5,376 nt of DNA. Origin: Deltaproteobacteria bacterium. GTDB lineage: Bacteria; Myxococcota_A; Polyangia; HGW-17; SLPX01. The translations under genes were made by a program, and so were the position numbers. The DNA is taken from positions 1 through 5,376 of the forward strand of contig JAABSF010000224.1 in the NCBI GenBank assembly GCA_011390535.1, in the 5' to 3' direction. How positions within the stretch are numbered: the stretch's first letter is position 1; every line of letters starts with the position of its first letter. Shown piece by piece: positions 1 through 3,646 of this stretch. The notes under the pieces are model-generated. The model was not told the DNA's origin. It was given only the letters and a program-made list of their open reading frames with translations, and searched no databases.

Positions 1-2
1 TG

Positions 3-116
3 ATAGGTATTCGTCCGGGCCTTTTCGTCGAAGTCAAGGCGGGCAAAGCTTCCACCATTGATTTTTTCCGGTTTTCAACGCGGTTTCCAAAAGCCCAACT
101 CGTCGTCATCAATTAG
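3..116 (+). CDS. C-terminal end of a probable AAA ATPase / DUF4143-type protein (partial, 5' end outside window)
   Basis: The frame is open from the left edge and ends in TAG at 114-116, giving 37 residues. The segment reads FVEVKAGKAS, then DFFRF, then FPKAQLVVIN at the end. The pattern 'hydrophobic-hydrophobic-E-V-K-x-G-K' followed 15-20 residues later by 'FP-x-A-x-L-V-V-I' resembles the C-terminal nuclease-like domain of ATP-binding proteins with DUF4143. In that domain the E-x-K belongs to the restriction-endonuclease-like fold. From memory, family members often continue for some 15-25 residues past this last strand, so this copy may end slightly early, but I cannot confirm that. The function of such proteins is mostly unknown; some are thought to be antitoxin-like or nucleic-acid related. 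No neighbour helps. The family call is tentative because only the tail is visible. Confidence 0.5.
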   Translation: MGIRPGLFVEVKAGKASTIDFFRFSTRFPKAQLVVIN

Positions 117-139
117 GACCCCTTTCGCGGGCGGGGTCC
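116..139 (+). terminator. GC-rich hairpin overlapping the stop codon of the upstream gene; possible terminator
   Basis: GGACCCC (116-122) is exactly complementary to GGGGTCC (133-139), with a 10-nt loop. The stem starts on the last base of the TAG stop codon. There is no T-run after it (the next bases are ATCCAAGGAATT), so it is not a textbook intrinsic terminator. It could stabilise the 3' end of the mRNA or help Rho-type termination. Confidence 0.35.
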
Positions 140-217
140 ATCCAAGGAATTACATAATAACATTTCATGGAAAGCAATGCATCGTATGTTCAATAGTCCC
201 AGAAAGGATTTTATGCT

Positions 218-246
218 TTGAAATAATTGGTTAGTGCAAGTATATT
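218..246 (+). promoter_or_regulatory. Candidate sigma70-type promoter for the SDR gene
   Basis: TTGAAA (218-223) and TATATT (241-246) are separated by exactly 17 bp. Each matches the -35 and -10 consensus at five of six positions. Transcription would start near 252-254 and give an untranslated leader of about 140 nt before the ATG at 393. It is the best promoter-like pair in the gap between the two genes. The call rests on consensus matching only. Confidence 0.5.
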
Positions 247-312
247 GTCTTTCTGTGGTCGGGGAACGAAGGTCAATTAGAGCCCCTGTAATTGTGTACA
301 TGTCTAGACGAA

Positions 313-363
313 ATGCACCCATGGGATGTTTTGAATCAGCCCTAAACATGGGCGGATGTGCAT
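313..363 (+). promoter_or_regulatory. Imperfect leader hairpin just upstream of the SDR ribosome binding site
   Basis: ATGCACCCATG (313-323) pairs with CATGGG (347-352) and TGCAT (359-363). This gives 11 base pairs, with a 6-nt bulge (CGGATG, 353-358) on the 3' side and a 23-nt loop. The structure ends about 18 nt before the AGGAG ribosome binding site and lies inside the leader expected from the promoter at 218-246. A role in translation control or mRNA stability is possible. It matches no riboswitch I recognise. Confidence 0.25.
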
Positions 364-392
364 CCTAATTTGGTTGTGAAAAGGAGAAAAGA

Positions 393-1487
393 ATGTCCGA
401 AAAAACAGTTTTTCTCACTGGGTTTCCAGGTTTTTTAACACGTCACTTGGTGCGCCGTCTGGCGAAATCTAAAGATCGGCGGTTTGTTTTTCTTATCCAA
501 GAACATCTGCGCGGAAAAGCAGAAGAAGCGCTGAATGATCAAGAGAGGAGAACGAAGGGGTTCAAAGAGAGGGCGAGGCTTGTGTCGGGAGATATCACAA
601 AGGGCCCCTCTCTGGACCTTTCCGGGGAAGATATGGAGACGGCGAAAGAGGCCCAAGAGGTCTGGCATTTTGCGGCCATTTACGACCTTTCGATAGATAG
701 AAGCGTTGCATACCGGGTGAATGTCGTAGGTACTGCTAATGTATTGGATTTTTGTGAGAACCTGGAGTCCTTGCGGGTAATCAACTACATCTCCACCTGC
801 TATGTAGCCGGCAACCGTGAAGGCAGGATCTTTGAAGAAGAGTTGGATTTGGGTCAAGGGTTTAAGAATCATTATGAGTCTACAAAGTGTTGGGCCGAGA
901 TGGAGGTGCGCCGCCGAATGGATCGACTACCGGTGACTGTTTTTCGTCCTGGAATTGTGGTGGGTGATTCACGCACAGGTGAAACAGATAAATACGATGG
1001 GCCTTATTATCTCGTCCGCGGTCTCCTTCGCCTCCCAAGTTTTATTCCTATTCCTTTTGTTGGTGAAGGTGCGGCTCTCGTGAACCTGGTCCCGGTGGAC
1101 TACACTATTGACGCCATGAATGCGATTTCGGAAGATCCTCACGCTGTGGGTCTGACCTTTCAGCTTGCAGATCCGAACCCTCACACGGCGAGAGAGATTC
1201 TGCAGGAGATGGCGAGGTTGACCGGTCACAGAATGCTTCCACTACAAATTCCTCAGGGTCTTGTGAGCGGTGTGTCGGGCATCAAACAAATAGAGGAGCT
1301 TCTGCAGATCCCCAAAGAGACGATAGTCTACTTTGATCACAAAGCTATTTTTGACACAACAAATGTTGATAAATTCCTGGAAGATAAAACCATCGTTTGC
1401 CCTGACTTCATGTCTTACCTGCCCATATTAGTGGATTATGTCAGGAAAAATCCCCAAAAAGGTTTTTTGGACGGCCGAAAATATTAA
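393..1487 (+). CDS. Extended SDR family oxidoreductase, NAD_binding_4 (male-sterility / fatty acyl reductase-like)
   Basis: The 364-residue protein is a probable cytoplasmic NAD(P)-dependent oxidoreductase with a Rossmann fold. The nucleotide-binding motif TGFPGFLT is at residues 9-16, an acidic GDIT follows at 66-69, and AA at 94-95 matches the usual NNAG-like position. The serine strand STCYVAG is at 134-140, with S134 the likely catalytic Ser. The YxxxK pair is Y161 and K165 (YESTK), followed by RPGIVVGDS at 185-193 and a substrate-binding C-terminal part. This order is typical of extended SDRs close to the thioester or fatty acyl-CoA reductase branch, but the substrate cannot be deduced. 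One oddity is that the third Gly of TGxxGxxG is Thr (T16). The start is well supported: AGGAG at 382-386 lies 6 nt before the ATG. The stop TAA overlaps the first two bases of the downstream repeat array, so the extreme C-terminus may have been set by the repeat. The length is nevertheless normal for the family. Confidence 0.9.
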   Translation: MSEKTVFLTGFPGFLTRHLVRRLAKSKDRRFVFLIQEHLRGKAEEALNDQERRTKGFKERARLVSGDITKGPSLDLSGEDMETAKEAQEVWHFAAIYDLSIDRSVAYRVNVVGTANVLDFCENLESLRVINYISTCYVAGNREGRIFEEELDLGQGFKNHYESTKCWAEMEVRRRMDRLPVTVFRPGIVVGDSRTGETDKYDGPYYLVRGLLRLPSFIPIPFVGEGAALVNLVPVDYTIDAMNAISEDPHAVGLTFQLADPNPHTAREILQEMARLTGHRMLPLQIPQGLVSGVSGIKQIEELLQIPKETIVYFDHKAIFDTTNVDKFLEDKTIVCPDFMSYLPILVDYVRKNPQKGFLDGRKY

Positions 1488-1510
1488 TGCGGACGTGTTT
1501 CGGACAAACA
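1486..1510. repeat. Partial copy of the repeat (25 bp)
   Basis: These 25 bases match 1566-1590 at 24 positions; the single difference is C at 1505 against T at 1585. The copy begins with the last two bases of the SDR stop codon. Confidence 0.8.
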
Positions 1511-1520
1511 CTTGCCGGGT

Positions 1521-1580
1521 GGCAGCGGAGGGAGAAACGAAGCATGTCGGGATGGATCGGCGTTCAATGCGGACGTGTTT
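1521..1580. repeat. 60-bp direct repeat, copy A
   Basis: It is identical base for base to 1670-1729, from GGCAGCGGAG at the left end to GGACGTGTTT at the right end. The bases on either side differ from those flanking copy B, so the identity is exactly 60 bp. Confidence 0.95.
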
Positions 1581-1669
1581 CGGATAAACAAGTTCGCAGG
1601 GACGCTGAGGGGCACGACAGGCAAGGCACGAGCGAGCAGCCGGCGGAGCGTACTTGAGGTACGTGAGCA

Positions 1670-1729
1670 GGCAGCGGAGGGAGAAACGAAGCATGTCGGG
1701 ATGGATCGGCGTTCAATGCGGACGTGTTT
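1670..1729. repeat. 60-bp direct repeat, copy B
   Basis: It is identical to 1521-1580. Its last two bases (TT, 1728-1729) supply two of the three bases of the stop codon of the leftward membrane-protein gene, read as TAA on the minus strand. Confidence 0.95.
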
Positions 1730-2222
1730 AGAGGAGGGCTACGGAGATGACACAAATACACAACACCGTCATCACTTGAAGACGCTGCAAGTTATGGGCG
1801 CCGAAGACTTCACGTCCGGGGGTGTTCAAAAGTAACTCTTTTGTTTGTTTGACATGGGCTTCTACCATCGCTTCCGAATAAGCATCATTCGTTTCTTTTT
1901 CCGATTTGCTCAATTCAAGAGCAGAGCGAACTGCATCGGCCAGGGAGTCCTTGTTTCCAAGTGAGTCTAAACCATCTTCAGGTTTGAGGATCCGCTTTGC
2001 CGCGATAAAAGCAGAGAGCCCGATGACGAGGACGGAGAGGGATGCAGCCGCCAGTCCGCTTCCGTAAGGCAGAAGACCGATGCCCTGCATCAAATAAATG
2101 AAAAGTGACAAACCGGCGGCCGGTAATCCGACCCTTGTAGCGATTTCAATGCTGCGTCGGCGTCGGCAGAGCTTAACCGCGATTGGAAAAACTTCTTCTT
2201 TAAGTAGTTGGTTTGTTTGCAT
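1728..2222 (-). CDS. Small membrane protein, probably truncated at its C-terminus by the repeat array
   Basis: The protein has 164 residues. A short basic N-terminal stretch (CRRRR at 19-23) precedes two hydrophobic helices, about 31-50 and 55-76. A charged cytoplasmic segment follows (77-147, with DSLADAVRSALELS at 92-105). A third hydrophobic stretch starts at about 149 and runs straight into the stop at 164, too short for a normal complete helix plus tail. The arrangement of two helices, an 'xLADAVxSALEL' linker and a third helix resembles the N-terminal part of large DUF4175-type membrane proteins, which then continue with a long extracytoplasmic domain. This is recalled similarity, not a search. 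The stop codon lies on the boundary of repeat copy B, so the rest was probably lost or separated by rearrangement. The start is firm: GAGGAGG (2230-2236 on the complement) sits 7 nt before the ATG. It may be non-functional. Confidence is high for the reading frame and low for the family. Confidence 0.7.
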   Translation of the reverse strand: MQTNQLLKEEVFPIAVKLCRRRRSIEIATRVGLPAAGLSLFIYLMQGIGLLPYGSGLAAASLSVLVIGLSAFIAAKRILKPEDGLDSLGNKDSLADAVRSALELSKSEKETNDAYSEAMVEAHVKQTKELLLNTPGREVFGAHNLQRLQVMTVLCICVISVALL

Positions 2223-2241
2223 TTCGTCGCCTCCTCAAAAA

Positions 2242-2253
2242 CCGGCGAGCCGG
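2242..2253 (-). promoter_or_regulatory. Small GC hairpin followed by T5 in the leader of the leftward gene
   Basis: Read on the minus strand, CCGG-CTCG-CCGG is followed at once by TTTTT and then by the GAGGAGG ribosome binding site. The stem is only 4-5 bp, so termination would be weak. It could still affect access to the ribosome binding site. Confidence 0.2.
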
Positions 2254-2293
2254 GGTGTATCCTCGTAAATCGTTTCCATGTCTGTTGGTCTTT

Positions 2294-2332
2294 CCTACGA
2301 ATCAGGGACTGCTATCTTCCCTACTGATTAGG
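2294..2332. other. Imperfect inverted repeat (12 bp stem with two 3-nt bulges)
   Basis: CCTA (2294-2297), ATC (2301-2303) and AGGGA (2304-2308) pair with TCCCT (2318-2322), GAT (2326-2328) and TAGG (2329-2332). The loop is 9 nt. It may be an operator or RNA structure. It lies 13 bp from the terminator-like hairpin at 2346. Confidence 0.35.
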
Positions 2333-2345
2333 CAGAAAAGAAATT

Positions 2346-2385
2346 AGAGCTTTTCAATAAGCTCTTTTGTGACCATTTTTTTTTT
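2346..2385 (+). terminator. Terminator-like hairpin with T-runs, not attached to any visible gene
   Basis: AGAGCTT (2346-2352) and AAGCTCT (2359-2365) form a perfect 7-bp stem with a 6-nt loop. TTT follows immediately, and a run of ten T lies at 2376-2385. Rightward transcription would be the one terminated, yet no rightward gene precedes it because the gene to the left runs the other way. It may end a small RNA or antisense transcript, or insulate the downstream promoter. Confidence 0.4.
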
Positions 2386-2395
2386 GCTTTATAAT
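2367..2395 (+). promoter_or_regulatory. Candidate promoter for the gene at 2565
   Basis: TTGTGA (2367-2372, four of six) and a perfect TATAAT (2390-2395) are 17 bp apart. The leader would be about 160 nt. The TTGACA at 2395-2400 overlaps the -10 box and has no -10 of its own. Confidence 0.4.
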
Positions 2396-2475
2396 TGACA
2401 CACATCTTTTTAGACGCCTGAGGTGCAGAAAAGTTTTGGAAAAATCTTAATTGGGCAAAAATAAGCACTACAGTG

Positions 2476-2503
2476 TTAAGTAGCTCATCAAGTTTAGTAT
2501 AAT
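2476..2503 (+). promoter_or_regulatory. Second candidate promoter for the gene at 2565
   Basis: A perfect TATAAT box lies at 2498-2503, with a weak -35 (TTAAGT at 2476-2481, three of six, 16-bp spacer). The leader would be about 55 nt. The weak -35 suggests that it would need an activator if used. Confidence 0.35.
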
Positions 2504-2564
2504 AACTGGATTTCAGATGATATTTTGTAGTAAGAGGTCGTTGTTGAAATGAGGAGGTTTTCCA

Positions 2565-3395
2565 ATGAAAGCAATGTTTGTACTGAGCCCGCCTGAGTCG
2601 AAAAAGCTAATCGCGGAGGCGGTATTGTGTCTGACAGAGGTCCGCGAAGCCTTGAAAAGTGGATTGCTGATCATCGGCGCCGGTTCCACCAATGCTGAGA
2701 TAGCACAAAAATGCAGAAAAGAGGATTTTGACGCTGGTCGTTTTCTGGCCGGTATGATTGTGCGCTCTACGCTGTGTGTTACTCCCAGGGAACAAAGACT
2801 GCCTAATTTGGTTTTAGTGTCAGGTAAGAAGATGGAGTTGCAACCTAAGGAGGCTTTGGATTTGGAGGTTACTCCAAAGGTTTTGATAAAGGGTGCCAAT
2901 GCTATAGATCCGGAAGGAAACTGCGGCGTATTGATGGCGGCACCGGACGGAGGCACGGTTGGGCGGCTTTTGGGGCCGTTTATGTCGGCTGGTTGGCCGG
3001 TAATAACACCAGTCGGGCTTGAAAAGCTCATCCCTTCGGTGCCACAGGCGGTTCGACAGTTGGGAAGATGGGTGTTGGATCGGAGCCTCGGTGCACGCGT
3101 GGGTATGATGCCCCTTTTGAACTCCAAGGTTATAACAGAGATAGATGCGCTCAGGATTTTGGCCGGGGTTTCAGCGACTCTGGTAGCAAGTGGTGGGATC
3201 TGCGGGTCTGAAGGCGCAGTTTCTCTCGTGATTGAAGGAGAACAGGCAAATGTTAATAAAGCGCTGGCTGCCGTTGAAAAAGTAAAAGGGGCCGAGTCTC
3301 CTCGTCCACCTCTTCAAGACTGCCAAACATGCGAGTTGATGTGTGATTATGCCGGGCGCGGAATTGAGGATTTGCCGCTGAATCTAAAAACATGA
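2565..3395 (+). CDS. Conserved protein of unknown function with glycine-rich Rossmann-like segments and a C-terminal Cys cluster
   Basis: I do not recognise a named family, although the sequence resembles uncharacterised proteins I associate with anaerobic bacteria. The 276 residues are soluble, with no signal peptide or membrane helix. Residues 34-44 (LLIIGAGSTNA) form a strand plus glycine-rich turn, as in nucleotide- or sugar-phosphate-binding folds. Residues 105-118 (KVLIKGANAIDPEG) and 128-137 (DGGTVGRLLG) look like further ligand-binding loops, and PVITPVGLEKLIPS (145-158) another conserved core. Residues 188-245 look like a separate small alpha/beta domain: strand, VASGGICGSEGAVSLVIEG, then a helix ending in VKGAE. 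The tail has C253, C256 and C260 (C-x2-C-x3-C), possible metal or Fe-S ligands. C120 and C213 lie in glycine-rich loops. GAGGAGG at 2551-2557 is 7 nt before the ATG, so the start is firm. It is probably transcribed alone; the next gene starts 251 bp later. An enzyme of NagB/RpiA/CoA-transferase-like fold is one guess, with low confidence. Confidence 0.85.
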   Translation: MKAMFVLSPPESKKLIAEAVLCLTEVREALKSGLLIIGAGSTNAEIAQKCRKEDFDAGRFLAGMIVRSTLCVTPREQRLPNLVLVSGKKMELQPKEALDLEVTPKVLIKGANAIDPEGNCGVLMAAPDGGTVGRLLGPFMSAGWPVITPVGLEKLIPSVPQAVRQLGRWVLDRSLGARVGMMPLLNSKVITEIDALRILAGVSATLVASGGICGSEGAVSLVIEGEQANVNKALAAVEKVKGAESPRPPLQDCQTCELMCDYAGRGIEDLPLNLKT

Positions 3396-3463
3396 GGTTT
3401 TTTGTTAAAGGTTGAGTTGAGCACATGGATTATCTGCTTTCAAAAAGTATGTTTTGTAGTATC

Positions 3464-3528
3464 GCTGTGTTTTTGGTGCGACAGGATGACCCGGTGGCAC
3501 AAACAGCATCAACTGCGAAGTCCGGTTG
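3464..3528 (+). other. Two adjacent hairpins, possible structured RNA
   Basis: GCTGT, TT and GTGC in the left arm (3464-3479) pair with GCAC, AA and ACAGC in the right arm (3497-3507), with small bulges and a 17-nt loop. Three bases later CAACTG (3510-3515) pairs with CGGTTG (3523-3528), with one T-G pair and a 7-nt loop. No known riboswitch or RNA class is recognised. Confidence 0.3.
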
Positions 3529-3540
3529 GGCGTAGGAAAT

Positions 3541-3596
3541 GGTAGACGAAAAGACGGGTAGACAGCTAAACGGTTAGAGTTTTAGACGGCTGAACG
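3541..3596 (+). repeat. Degenerate tandem array of seven 8-bp units, consensus GTTAGACG
   Basis: Cutting the sequence every 8 bases from 3541 gives GGTAGACG, AAAAGACG, GGTAGACA, GCTAAACG, GTTAGAGT, TTTAGACG, GCTGAACG. Against GTTAGACG these match 42 of 56 positions with no gaps. The register holds over the full 56 bp; the next octamer (TAAAGATG) matches only four positions. It lies 51 bp upstream of the lipoprotein gene. Confidence 0.65.
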
Positions 3597-3646
3597 TAAA
3601 GATGAGTTGAACCTCGAAGAGTGAGTTTTTCAATAGGGAGTTCCGT

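Larger units (their letters stand above)
1486..1729. repeat. Intergenic repeat array between convergent genes (about 149-bp period, two full cores and one partial)
   Basis: The whole gap between the convergent genes is repetitive. A 25-bp piece at 1486-1510 recurs at 1566-1590 with one mismatch. A 60-bp core at 1521-1580 recurs without mismatch at 1670-1729. After the shared 25-mer, the first spacer is only 10 bp (1511-1520) and the second is 79 bp (1591-1669). The first unit therefore looks like an internally deleted version of the second. The long spacer holds a small perfect hairpin, CGTAC-TTGAG-GTACG (1649-1663). In the first, partial copy GTGTTT (1495-1500) pairs with AAACAC (1506-1511). 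The period of 149 is not a multiple of three, and no reading frame here has a ribosome binding site. No transposase or terminal inverted repeats are present. It is best read as a non-autonomous, REP-like dispersed repeat, by inference. Confidence 0.85.
2223..2564. other. Divergent intergenic region without a gene (342 bp), rich in hairpins
   Basis: This gap separates the leftward membrane-protein gene from the rightward gene at 2565. No reading frame with a ribosome binding site is present. It holds three inverted repeats (2242-2253, 2294-2332, 2346-2365), a run of ten T (2376-2385), two possible rightward promoters (2367-2395 and around 2498-2503) and both genes' ribosome binding sites. A promoter for the leftward gene is not obvious. 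TTGAAA on the complement at 2352-2357 has only a poor -10 partner. Confidence 0.7.
3396..3646. other. Intergenic gap (251 bp) with two hairpins and an octamer array
   Basis: No supported gene lies here. A 36-codon frame at 3425-3535 lacks a good ribosome binding site. No T-tailed terminator follows the gene ending at 3395 and no convincing promoter precedes the gene at 3647. The visible structure is a hairpin pair (3464-3528) and a degenerate 8-bp tandem array (3541-3596). Confidence 0.6.

Noticed and set aside
113..349. Leftward 78-codon frame in the first intergenic region
   Set aside because: No ribosome binding site, no recognisable domain, and it overlaps the promoter and leader of the SDR gene; the composition is not protein-like.
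435..872. Leftward 145-codon frame inside the SDR gene
   Set aside because: Antisense to a gene with clear family motifs and a good ribosome binding site; a shadow frame.
969..1229. Leftward 86-codon frame inside the SDR gene
   Set aside because: Same reason: antisense shadow without its own start signals.
1486..1729. CRISPR array
   Set aside because: Only two full copies, a 60-bp repeat and spacers of 10 and 89 bp between copies; no leader or cas genes.
1428..1761. Leftward frames of 88 and 65 codons across the repeat array
   Set aside because: Frames made by stop-poor GC-rich repeat DNA; no ribosome binding site and overlap with real genes.
1512..1835. Rightward 107-codon frame across the repeat array
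   Set aside because: It reads through two repeat copies in different frames (period 149), has no ribosome binding site, and then runs antisense into the membrane-protein gene.
2395..2400. Perfect TTGACA as a -35 box
   Set aside because: No acceptable -10 box 16-18 bp downstream (the bases there are CTGAGG or similar).
2513..3127. Leftward 204-codon frame opposite the conserved 276-residue protein
   Set aside because: It is long, but the plus-strand frame has a strong ribosome binding site and domain-like glycine motifs, while this one has no such signals.
3425..3535. Possible 36-residue small protein starting MDYLLSKSMF
   Set aside because: No convincing ribosome binding site before the ATG, and the frame ends in the hairpin region; likely chance.
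3476..3596. A complete group II intron
   Set aside because: Only a GTGCGAC start and short stems are seen; the space before the next gene is too small, and no domain V or reverse transcriptase is present.
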